Positions 7,962 through 17,299 of a DNA stretch of 30,082 nucleotides are shown piece after piece (within the stretch, counting starts at the first letter, position 1; every line of letters starts with the position of its first letter). Where the stretch lies: contig CAJPVJ010000195.1 in the NCBI GenBank assembly GCA_905397405.1, positions 1 to 30,082 of the forward strand, in the 5' to 3' direction. Origin of the DNA: Oppiella nova. Its lineage: Eukaryota; Arthropoda; Arachnida; Sarcoptiformes; Oppiidae. The position numbers and the translations under genes were made by a program. A model generated the notes under the pieces. The model had not been told where the DNA came from and ran no database searches. It saw only the letters and a list, made by a program, of their open reading frames with translations.

Positions 7962-10861
7962 ATGCATATTATGTATATGGATTGCAAATTGAATTTTACT
8001 ATATTATTCACGTTAACTCATATTTTGATAATCATTTCATTTCGCTGTATATCCTGTGCTCCAAATATATTATTCATTATAATCGATGACTTGAGGCCTA
8101 CCCTCTCATGTTTTGGTGATCCCATTGCCATCACTCCTAACATCGATCAGATCGCCACAAATGGATATATTTTCACCAATACTTTCGCACAGGTATTTAA
8201 AAATTTCTGATAATTATTACAAGTACCTAACAAAGTAGCTAGCATCAACATTCATAAAGAATATCAAAATTTAAAGTTAATGCTTAAACACATACCGGTA
8301 TTTTTTAACTGGTATATTATATGATTTTAATTTTATAATGTATTGTACAAAATGTAACTGGTTTAATTGTTAGCAAGCCCTGTGCGCCCCCAGTCGTACA
8401 TCACTGTTAACATCGCGGAGACCCGACTCCATACACCTTTATGACAGCCACTCGTATTGGCGCAAAAGTGTCGCCAATTTTACATCTTTACCGCAATATT
8501 TCAAACAATTTAATTATTTCACACAAAGTGTAGGAAAAGTGTTTCACCCGGGTATACATACCAGTACTATTTTCATAGAATTAACTAAAATAATTTTTAA
8601 AATATTTAATTATAAATCATTTTAAATCTTTACATGAATTGTAGGCATAGTATCCAACCATAGCGACGACTACCCTCTGAGTTGGTCTGCGCCTCCATTT
8701 CACGGGTCAACTGAAAAATACAAGTTTTCGGCCGTATGTCCATCACTTGATGGTGTATTTCGCACAAACATTGTCTGTCCCGTGGATGTGGCTAAACAAC
8801 CAGAGATGACTTTACCAGACATTCAATCGACACAATTTACACTCAATTTCCTACATAATTATAACACAACAAATGGAAACCCATTTTTCTTAGCTCTTGG
8901 TTACCATAAGCCTCACATTCCCCTCAAATGTCCCAAAGAGTTCTTGGACTTGTATCCATTGTCTGCAATAAATTTAGCCACAAATCGATATATACCTAAA
9001 CATATGCCTGAAGTAGCCTGGAATCCATGGATGGATATGAAGTCCAGGGATGACATCAAACAATTTAATATAAGTTTCCCTTTTGGTGGTATTCCCGATT
9101 TTTATCAAGTAATCCAATGAACAATATATTAAAAATGTAAATGCAGTATAAATATTAGTTATATTTTTAGAGATATATCAGGCAATCATATTACGCTTGT
9201 GTTTCATATATTGATGACCAAATCGGACAAGTATTACAGAAATTAAATGATAAACAGTTGGCTAACAATACAATCATTATGTTATTAGGGGATCACGGTT
9301 TGTGGCATTTTATCTTAATATTACATTACCGTTCAGTAGTGTTCATTTATTAATATTACATGAACAAATGAGAAAGTTCATTAAAGTCTAAATTATAAAT
9401 AATTGTTTAATTGCTTCAAATATTTTTATAACAATTTATTATAATAATAGTTAATAGGAATATATGTCATATACTAAGTTATATTAAGATGTTTAGACTT
9501 TTTAGAGTAATGGCATGGATGGACATATAAGTAAAGATTTATTACAAGTTTATACAAACTTGTGATTGTTGTGCATAAAAGAAAAATGAGTCCAAACTTT
9601 AGACTCATTTGTAATACATTTTGTCTTTATATGAGTTTCTATTACTAGAGAATACGATGAGATGTCAACTAAACATAAATTAATGAATATAAGAATCTTA
9701 AGAGTTATAGTTTTAACAGTAATATCCAATCATGAATTTATGGCTCATAACGACTTAAACTTAAAATATTTTTAGCAAATAATATATTGTTTTTAATTAA
9801 ATGAAGATTTTTATTTTGAAATATACTTTTTCATAATTTTAATCATTATAAATTATAATATTTTGTTACAACATTGTTGTATCAGAAATTCTGGTTAAGA
9901 ATATCATAGACATCGAGAACACTTTATTATAAAAATATTTAAAACCATTAATGCAATTATTACTAGTTATTTAATTTTAATGGATATTTAAAAATAGATA
10001 TATAAGTTATTAACTTAATAAAAATGTCAAATATTTTACTGATAATTGGTGATAATAATCTAGAATTGTTTTATAAAACTAAATTAAAATAAGAGAAAAT
10101 TAAATATGAAATTACAGTAATTTAGTTATAGGTTCCTAAATGGCCCATCAAGCTCAGTTATTTTCCTATTTAGAGATCAAGTTTACAAAATATAATTTAA
10201 ATGATCTTGCTCCAAAGGTTGGTCATTGGGTGAACACAACGAGTGGTCAAAATATAGTAACTTTGATGTCTCCGTCAGAGTACCACTTATTATATCAATG
10301 CCTCACATGAATGCTACCATTAATTATCAATACATGAGTCCATTAGATCAGAATCTACGGAAAAACAGCTATAAATTAAATAAAATAACCGAAATCAGAG
10401 AAATAGTAGAATTGGTGGACATATTCCCGACTCTGTCTGATTTGGCCGGCCTTCCGGTGGCACACATTTGCCCAGAAAATGTCACACAAATTGTTTGCAG
10501 TGAAGGCGTTTCGGTTAAACCACTTTTAAATCCTATAAAAACCATCAAAAAGTGGAAACGCTTTGCATTCACACAATACCCGCGACCCAATGCTACCCCA
10601 CAACCTAATAGCGATCAGCCGGTGCTCAAGGATATCAAGATTATGGGCTACTCTATGAAGAATGGGTACATGAGTTACACCGAATGGGTTGGTTTCGACC
10701 CCAACACGTTTGCTGGCAATTGGTCTCAAGTGGTGGGCCGGGAGTTATACCTGGGATCCAAACAGAATAATAACGTGGCTTACGATCAGAGATTCAAACA
10801 AATGGTTCGCTACTTAGCACTCAAACTGAGGAAAGGATGGCGAAGTGAGTTAAGGCCTTAA
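7962..10861 (+). CDS. IDS: iduronate-2-sulfatase (five exons, 547 aa)
   Basis: Lysosomal sulfatase that removes 2-O-sulfate from iduronate in heparan and dermatan sulfate. Exons: 7962-8192, 8374-8551, 8645-9108, 9171-9297, 10218-10861, all with GT/AG ends and matching phase; the joined product is 547 aa, close to the human enzyme (550). A hydrophobic signal peptide spans about residues 1-32. IIDDLRP gives the first two metal-binding aspartates. CAPSR at 81-85 is the sulfatase signature, and C81 is the cysteine converted to formylglycine. [13 protein letters not shown] and GDHGW (D332, H333) are metal and active-site motifs, and [14 protein letters not shown] and YPRP...[15 protein letters not shown] are IDS-specific. 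Introns are 62-181 bp except the last, 920 bp. Its 3' end faces that of RBM33, 234 bp away. All catalytic positions I can check are present. Confidence 0.96.
9541..9615. repeat. nested foldback within IDS intron 4
   Basis: ATTACAA (9541-9547) pairs with TTGTAAT (9609-9615). Two hairpins overlap or lie inside: ACAAGTTT/AAACTTGT (9544-9551 with 9556-9563) and AAATGAGTC/GACTCATTT (9584-9592 with 9602-9610). This intron (9298-10217) is several times longer than the others in the gene, so the foldback may mark an old insertion. In sequence this AT-rich some pairing is expected by chance. Confidence 0.35.
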
Positions 10862-10890
10862 AAGTCTACAAAAACCCTACATTTACTCCA

Positions 10891-10919
10891 ATAATGACTA
10901 ATAATGACTAATAATGACA
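10891..10919 (+). repeat. ATAATGACTA x3 short tandem repeat
   Basis: Three nearly perfect 10-bp units just past the IDS stop codon, in the spacer between the convergent IDS and RBM33 3' ends. A minus-strand AATAAA at 10946-10941 nearby could serve RBM33. Confidence 0.7.
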
Positions 10920-11095
10920 CAAATATTACGGATAATGTATTTTATTAATGATTTTGAATGAGAGAGCGAATGCTTTTTAAATTATTTTTTACAAACGTTA
11001 ATAGCGTATCAAATGATTTAGTAGTCGTCTGTAATACAGACTCTGTTTATAATACAATTAGACTGAAAATATGTTAATTTGAATGAAAAATGCAT

Positions 11096-13386
11096 TTAAA
11101 TGAGTGACACTTGAATGACACAGAGGTCCAGAAGGGTTCGCTCGTATTTGGTCTGAAAGGCGACGGCGTCCTGTCTTCGCATGAAAGTCACGGTTCCACT
11201 CCTTTGGCCGCCAATCGTCACAATCTTACACGACTCGATAGCACCGATCGGTTTGCACAGCCGTCTAATGGCCATCTCATTGGTAGAGGCGGCCAACCCT
11301 TTGATAAGCACCGACCGCTTCTGATTCGGGTTCACTACCACTCGATTGAGCACTGGTTTGCTATTAGTATTCGTCGTCGGAATCATGACACGTCTCGCTG
11401 TCTGTTGTGGTAATTGTTTCATCAGTTGTGGCGATCGGTTCAGTAATGTCGCGATCTGTTGTTGCTGTGGAGGTCTAACCGCAGTATTCGGCTGAACTAC
11501 CGGCGCTTTCATGGGCGGCAACTGTGGCACCGGTGGGCCGCCTCCCGACGCCCTCAAACGCTGAGCGGCCGTCGCTTTCCTTCGCTCCTCTTTCTTACGC
11601 AGAATCTCTTCGCGAAGACGTTTCTGTTCCTCCATTTTCTTCTTGTACTCCTCGTCCACACCGACCGCCGCCTCAATCTCTTTGTTAGCCCTCTGCTGCT
11701 GATTCTCGACTACCGGTGCGGCGCCGGTGTTCCTCACGATCGGCACCTCTTTGATGTTCTGTTGCTTTTTAGTCAACAACTGTTTGGCCCGTTTTGTCCG
11801 CAATTGGGCCGCTTTCAAGCTATCGGTGCCTCTCGGGTGCTGTTGTTCGCCACCAAACCCTCTGTTAGGCCTCTCTTGCGATGATTGCGACTGAAATGCC
11901 GGCCTTTTATTCACGATAGGCTTCATTTGATTCATGTTATGATGATTTGGTTTATTAAACATCTGCTGATTGGGCGGCGACTGAAACGGTTGACTGTTTT
12001 GTTGGCCTAATGTCGGGATTTGATTGTAATTGTGTTGAACAGGAAATCTTTGCTGATTATCCATCAACTGGTAGTGCTGTGGAGTGTTATAACTGTTATG
12101 CATGGGATGTGTCGGGTGTGATGTCTGGATGGGCTGAGTGGGGCCACCCATAAGCTGTTGATTTTGTTGGTAATTTGTATTATACGAGTGATTATTATTG
12201 GGCACAAAGTTGTGCTGCTGTTGCTGTGGTAGTGGAGGCTGTGATACATTCATCATAGCATTTGGCGGCCTATTCATTGACATTTGCTGTGGTATTAGCT
12301 GTTGACCCAAATTGTGTTGCATTGGATACATGTTGTGGACATTGCCTCCACCTCTCCATTGAGTGTCCATTTGCTGCACATAAATGAAAATCTCAGTCAA
12401 CTATAAGTAGTCTTAAGAGCGAATCAATTGACACACACCTGGAAGTGTTGGTTATGTTGCTGTTGTGGCGGATGCTGTATAAGTGGTTGCTGTTGCTGTT
12501 GTGGTCGCAGTTGTGGAGGCATTTGAGGAATGGTTTGATCGTTGTATGAGTTATTGTTACCAATGAATTGAGGTCTCATTTGATGATTCATTTGTGGGTT
12601 GAATAGCATTTGCTGAGAAGTATTGACGTTTTGTTGTGGGAATTGATGCCGCGATTGGAGGCCAACGGGGACTTGAGGTCTGAACGGCTGGTCCAGAGGT
12701 CTTACGCTCTGCGAGAGATCAAACTGATTGGGCACTCGGGCCCTGAAGTGGGGGTTCACGTGAATGGTGTTCACCGAATTGGGGATGGGGTTGGCATTAG
12801 TTGGCTGTCCATACATATTAGCAATATTGGGACCAATCAGAGGCATTCGTTGCTGTGGCGGCTGTGGATGCGGTGGTGGTTGTTGTGGATGTAATGGACT
12901 CGAGTGCTGTACAACCATGGGTTGACTGCCCATTGGCTGCGGCAACGGAAGTAATCCCTGGTTTTGTCGATAATTATTGTGTCGATTGTGAGCATCATTT
13001 GTGGTGTGATTCGGGTGTGAATTGCGATACTTCTGTGGATTAGAGTTATGGCTACTATTGTGTCGCCTATTGTTATAATGACTGCGATTCTGATGGTTCT
13101 TCTCATTCACTTTCACCGACTCTAACGTATCGGGTATTTCGTGTCTTCGCGACGGAACCGACACTAAAGACATGATTCTCTCGCTCTTAAACCTTCCTCT
13201 GCGGCCGTCATCCCTATCCTCATCATCCTCTTCATCATCAATGGACTCATTAGTCTCCATCTGATGCTTATGCGAGGCGTTGACATCACTGTCCTCTCTG
13301 AGCAGCTCCTCTTCAGCGTCGGCATCGATGTCGGCGTCGAACTCGTCATCACCGGTCAGTAGTTGCAGGACATCCTCTTCCTCCAT
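11096..13386 (-). CDS. RBM33: RBM33-like RNA-binding protein (two exons, 741 aa)
   Basis: Exon 1 is 13386-12439 (316 codons), the intron 12438-12374 (65 bp, GT..AG), exon 2 12373-11096. The N-terminus is strongly acidic (1-60), followed by GRFKSER (64-70) and EIPDTLE (83-89), which match the conserved block of vertebrate RBM33, and by IHVNPHF (208-214), another RBM33 hallmark. The middle is Gln/Asn/Pro/His-rich and probably disordered. A charged coiled coil lies at about 547-589, and a C-terminal RRM at 668-741 has RNP2 VLIKGL and RNP1 SGTVTFMR. Vertebrate RBM33 binds RNA in the nucleus, promotes export of GC-rich transcripts and assists the m6A demethylase ALKBH5; by homology this is nuclear RNA handling. 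The ATG at 13386 is chosen (G at -3 and +4); the frame is open 14 codons further upstream but without an ATG. Confidence 0.85.
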
Positions 13387-13600
13387 AACAACACCACTAA
13401 TGGGATTGAAATTTGAGGTATAAATCACTCAAAACACGAGTGCCTTTCGGGAATCAAAACCACATTTGGATTCAATTAGCACTTCCTATAGACACGTCTG
13501 AATCCATTCATTCATTTAAGTTATATATTAAACAAATGATTGAATAAATTGCGAAACAATTTATCCAAAAAACTACTGTTAAAAGAGAGATTCAATTGCA

Positions 13601-13747
13601 ATGTATGGTTACATCAGTAGTGCTGCCATTCAAGCCCTCATGTCTTCGCCGTATAGGTCACTGTCATCTGCGGTCACTAATTATCTCATCGATTCAAACG
13701 CTACTAAATCTCAACTCAACTATCGTGTCATTCATCGGATCCAATGA
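13601..13747 (+). CDS. possible 48-aa small ORF
   Basis: ATG at 13601 to TGA at 13745-13747, with base composition closer to exons than to the surrounding spacer. The product begins MYGYISSAAIQALM and has no recognisable motif or signal. It overlaps the left arm of an imperfect inverted repeat (13632-13650 with 13758-13775). It could be a small peptide, a 5' UTR or lncRNA, or chance. Confidence 0.2.
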   Translation: MYGYISSAAIQALMSSPYRSLSSAVTNYLIDSNATKSQLNYRVIHRIQ

Positions 13748-13872
13748 ATGGTCAGATGGCGAGACATGAGAGCTTTGATCACATTTTATGTCAATTAAGC
13801 CATTGTTTTAATTAATACTACAAACAATTGTAATACAATTCAATACAGCTGTCAATCATCTCAATAGTGGTC

Positions 13873-13942
13873 CGGGCTTTCAATTAGTCCCTAAACGGCG
13901 TACCCCTCGCTATCAAATGGGGGGAACGGGTGGTAAAGCCCG
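13873..13942. other. GC-rich block closed by an 8-bp perfect stem
   Basis: CGGGCTTT (13873-13880) pairs exactly with AAAGCCCG (13935-13942). Inside, CCCC (13903-13906) can pair with the GGGG run near 13919-13924. It stands out in AT-rich spacer. It has no tRNA A/B boxes and I cannot match it to a known RNA class; a structured transcript or promoter element is possible. Confidence 0.25.
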
Positions 13943-14075
13943 CAGCTGTGCCCCCATACAGCCCACTGCCCATTGAAATGACATGATTTGCTTCAATTTG
14001 AATGTTACGGTCAGTAGTGAGACATTCATTGCATTCATATAGCATTCAATCAAATGTCGGATAATTAAGACTCTG

Positions 14076-14129
14076 ATCTCGTATGGGATTAACAGTAATC
14101 TAATCTCTTATGGGATTAACAGTAATCTA
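14076..14129 (+). repeat. 27-bp tandem duplication
   Basis: Two adjacent 27-bp units (14076-14102 and 14103-14129) containing TATGGGATTAACAGTAATCT, differing at one base (G/T). Local slippage or duplication in the INTS10 upstream region. Confidence 0.85.
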
Positions 14130-14465
14130 AATATCATTGAAAACTGCATTAACTGTCGACACAAATGAACACTCAATCAAATGCCATACAAACACAGTAT
14201 AAAACATAGGATTTATGTTTGCAAACAAATTGCATATATATATAATAGATATAAAAATAGAGTCAAATGATCAGGATGAATCGAGAAAATAGTAAATTAT
14301 AATTAAAAAATAGTTAAATAAATGTATCAATTACAATTAGGGGATGATGGCGAGAAATACCTGGCTATATGATAGTCAATACAATTGTGTACTCATTAAG
14401 TGTGTATTCAAGTCAAAACTAATTAGATATTAGTTTTATTTTTAGTGGTACATGTATTAAATATT

Positions 14466-14507
14466 AAATTAAACTAGGTTAACACTAAATTAAACTAGGT
14501 TAACACT
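14466..14507 (+). repeat. 21-bp tandem duplication
   Basis: Two identical adjacent 21-bp units with core AAACTAGGTTAACACT, about 250 bp upstream of the INTS10 start codon. Confidence 0.85.
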
Positions 14508-14758
14508 AAATTTAATTACAAACACCGATACAATTCGTGACAATTGATTGAGTTTTTTGTTTTAATTGTTTACCAAATGTTTGCACAAATTGAGTGCCAT
14601 TTTGTGGTACGTCCACAAAACACGTGCAGTGTTTGCGTTGACGTTGTGTGTGAACGACCCCCGGGTTTGACACCCAAAACAGACAAACCATTGAACGCTT
14701 GCATTGAATTGACTGACAGTTACGGCTAACATATAGTGATCACCGCATTGGATCAGCT

Positions 14759-17274
14759 ATGGTGAAGACGAGTACCAATGAGGACGAGACGAGACATTAC
14801 ATGATATCGCGGGCCAAGAGTTGCCTGAAGACGGGTGACTCGAGTTATGCCAAGTGTTGGGTCATCACCGCTAACGCACTGTTCCCGCACAACGACACCA
14901 TTAAGGTCTGTCACACCATCACCCGTGGATCCATTAGATGATAATACATGTGATTTGATGTTCAGATGGAGTCGTACGAGATGTCCAAATGCGACGGCAA
15001 TGTGGAGGAAGCGGTGAAATACTTGTGCGAAATGTTTGACACCAAAGACTGCGAGCAAGAGCTGAGCCAAGAGTTCAACAAAATTATCATCTCTTGTCGT
15101 AACGAATGGCAAACCCATCACTTGAATGAACAACAAATGCATTCACTGTTTGGCAACAATTGGTTGAATCTGAACCAAACATCCATTCAGTTTTACGCCA
15201 AACTCTTCGCGTCGCTGTCCACTGAATATCAGTACAAACTCTTGAGACGAGTGGCCGATAGGACTGACGATAAACTCGTTTTAATCGATTTATTGCTGTT
15301 TATACTCAAGAGATTCCCCGAAAGTGTGGTCGAGATTGGGATCAAATTGATTGACATCATGGATGAGAGCGGTGTTGACTCGACAGGTGATTCCGATCAC
15401 CACTTGAGTCGATACTTGAAGAAAAAGTTGGTTTTTGATGTCTTGCCACTGATTTTTGCCACAAACTCGCCGCTAGTTCTCGAGTCGGACGTCATCAAGA
15501 AGTTGATGCAAAAGACACTGAAATACTTTGTCGAGAAACTGATTGCACCGCTAAGCGACCGAAACTACCAGAACCTCGACGCCAATGATGACAATCAGGA
15601 CAGCGGTTCCGGTAATAAGGAGACCAACGAAATACTGGAACACAAGGCGTCCGAAATATTTCACTTAATCGGTCTCAAGAACCAGTGGAAGCTCTTCGAG
15701 AGCATCGACTTTCTGAATGAGAAGCAATTGGAACTGATTTACGACAAGATATCGCACTTTATCGACGAGTTTCGGTTCAAAGGGGACACGGATTCGCCGA
15801 TGGATTTGAGTTCAGCCACGACTGCGATGATCGGCGGCGACGAACACACGAACCAACAGATCCTTTACGCCACTCTTCTCCTGTTCCTCCAGTGTCTCCA
15901 CAAATAAAAGGGGACACGGATTCGCCGATGGATTTGAGTTCAGCCACGACTGCGATGATCGGCGGCGACGAACACACGAACCAACAGATCCTTTACGCCA
16001 CTCTTCTCCTGTTCCTCCAGTGTCTCCACAAATACCTGACATTAAGCGCAGACATCGTACTCATCGAGCAGTCCAACCACGCCTTCAACGAGACTAAGAT
16101 CGCGCTGTCGTTGAATAAGAAGCGAAAACTGGCCGAACCTGACCTCCAGACCCACGACCTCCACATGAAGCAGATCTTTGTGGTCGCCTCTAAGGCGCTG
16201 AAACTACTTCAGGAGAATCTCACCATAAGTTCAGGTAATTTCGTGGCATTTGAATCCCAGTGCCCTCTCATCTCATTTGTATGCTTTTCGTTTAGATTTT
16301 ATCAAAATATCGGAAACAATTGGATTGAATTCGTGTCACTCTTACCACTCATTCGTAATCGACTCAAACATATATAGAGCCGAATATAACGAGGTTTCCG
16401 CACAAATAGCCAACAGAAAGACACCGAATACAAAATATCGGAAACAATTGGATTGAATTCGTGTCACTCTTACCACTCATTCGTAATCGACTCAAACATA
16501 TATAGAGCCGAATATAACGAGGTTTCCGCACAAATAGCTAACAGAAAGACACCGAATATTAAGAGTAATTTACAGCTGATATCGGTGTCACTGATGCTTC
16601 ACGACTATAACGCCACACTTAAGTACTGTCTCGACTCCATCGAGTGTCTGCCCCTCAAGAACAACCCCTGCGACGACACTAAAAGCAAAACCACGGTCAC
16701 CGACAACGGCGCCCACGAGTCGAGTGTCAGCGCTCGACAACTGTATTTCCTGCCGATTACTGTCGACGATATACTCAATTACATAATAGAAGTCATAATA
16801 ATGTGTCTCAAAGACAGAGTGTTATTATCCCTAAAACCGAGTGATGTAGGCATCGGTCACCTACTGGTGCTCTCGCAGTACAAGTGGCCAAACAATGTGC
16901 AACTATTCCTGACGTGTATGTCATTCGTGCGGAATGGGGCCAAAGTTCACGGCTCTCAGGGGCAGCAGAAGTTCACTTACCCCTACTTTTTCACGTATAT
17001 ATTCATACCGGATATCATCGAAGAGGTGATGAGTACTGTGGATAAGCGACAGATACTAATGGAACTGAAACCCCCGGCCACAGCACTGGGCGCTCAGCTC
17101 AAGACCTCCAGCAAAGTGATCACCACTCGGGGTGTGAACAAAGGGTTCATTGAGGAGAACCGGTCGTCGCTCATACAGCAGATGAAAGTCAGCAAAACAT
17201 TGATTCCGAACCAATTGTTTCTCGATTTCATAAACAAAGAAATTCGTGCTTTTATTACATCTTCTCATAAATAA
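14759..17274 (+). CDS. INTS10: Integrator complex subunit 10
   Basis: Subunit of Integrator, the nuclear complex that cleaves snRNA and other nascent RNA-polymerase-II transcripts. INTS10 works with INTS13 and INTS14 in a nucleic-acid-binding module. Exons: 14759-14905, 14966-16234 and 16296-17274, with 60- and 61-bp introns in matching phase. The N-terminus (KCWVITANALFPHND, then VKYLCEMF) and the C-terminus (GHLLVLSQYKWP, TTRGVNKGF, ELKPP) align with animal INTS10 from memory; KKRKLAE is also shared. As printed, exons 2 and 3 each contain an immediate 128-bp duplication (15779-15906/15907-16034 and 16303-16430/16431-16558), which breaks the frame. Dropping one copy of each restores one frame of 712 aa, almost the human length (about 710). 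An AATAAA at 17281-17286 begins seven bases past the stop. Confidence 0.93.
15779..15906 (+). repeat. 128-bp tandem duplication in INTS10 exon 2, copy 1
   Basis: Identical to 15907-16034 with no spacer. 128 is not a multiple of three, so the second copy creates an in-frame TAA (HK then stop). Collapsing it restores the INTS10 frame. Most likely an assembly error. Confidence 0.92.
15907..16034 (+). repeat. 128-bp tandem duplication in INTS10 exon 2, copy 2
   Basis: Exact copy of 15779-15906. The reading frame continues from the end of this copy into YLTLSADIVLIEQSN, which belongs directly after the end of copy 1. Confidence 0.92.
16303..16430 (+). repeat. 128-bp tandem duplication in INTS10 exon 3, copy 1
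   Basis: Matches 16431-16558 at 127 of 128 bases; the difference is C16411 versus T16539, a synonymous GCC/GCT alanine codon. It begins seven bases into exon 3. Same period as the exon 2 duplication. Confidence 0.92.
16431..16558 (+). repeat. 128-bp tandem duplication in INTS10 exon 3, copy 2
   Basis: Second copy, continuing in frame into IKSNLQLISVSL. The single synonymous difference looks like a heterozygous site, as if two haplotype-derived contig ends were laid end to end. Confidence 0.9.
17251..17256 (-). terminator. AATAAA polyadenylation signal of UTP21
   Basis: TTTATT on the plus strand, 44 bases past the UTP21 stop and inside the last codons of INTS10. The two genes' 3' ends are therefore predicted to overlap in antisense. 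Confidence 0.6.
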
Positions 17275-17280
17275 TCACTA

Positions 17281-17286
17281 AATAAA
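17281..17286 (+). terminator. AATAAA polyadenylation signal of INTS10
   Basis: Canonical hexamer seven bases past the INTS10 stop. Cleavage 10-30 bases downstream would fall inside or beside the last codons of UTP21 (stop at 17300 on the other strand). Confidence 0.7.
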
Positions 17287-17299
17287 ACCCATTATTAAC

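Larger units (their letters stand above)
13387..14758. other. divergent intergenic region RBM33 / INTS10
   Basis: 1.37 kb between two start codons in opposite directions, so it must hold both promoters. It contains a 48-codon ORF (13601-13747), a GC-rich hairpin block (13873-13942), two short tandem duplications (14076-14129, 14466-14507) and one CACGTG E-box at 14621-14626 about 135 bp before the INTS10 start. No tRNA or larger gene is visible. Confidence 0.5.

Noticed and set aside
11111-11884. Plus-strand ORFs of 100 and 141 aa
   Set aside because: They are antisense shadows of RBM33 exon 2, whose sequence is clearly conserved on the minus strand.
14544-14729. Plus-strand 61-aa ORF just upstream of INTS10
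   Set aside because: It lies in the expected promoter and 5' UTR, in a different frame from INTS10, and looks like no known protein; it could at most be an upstream ORF.
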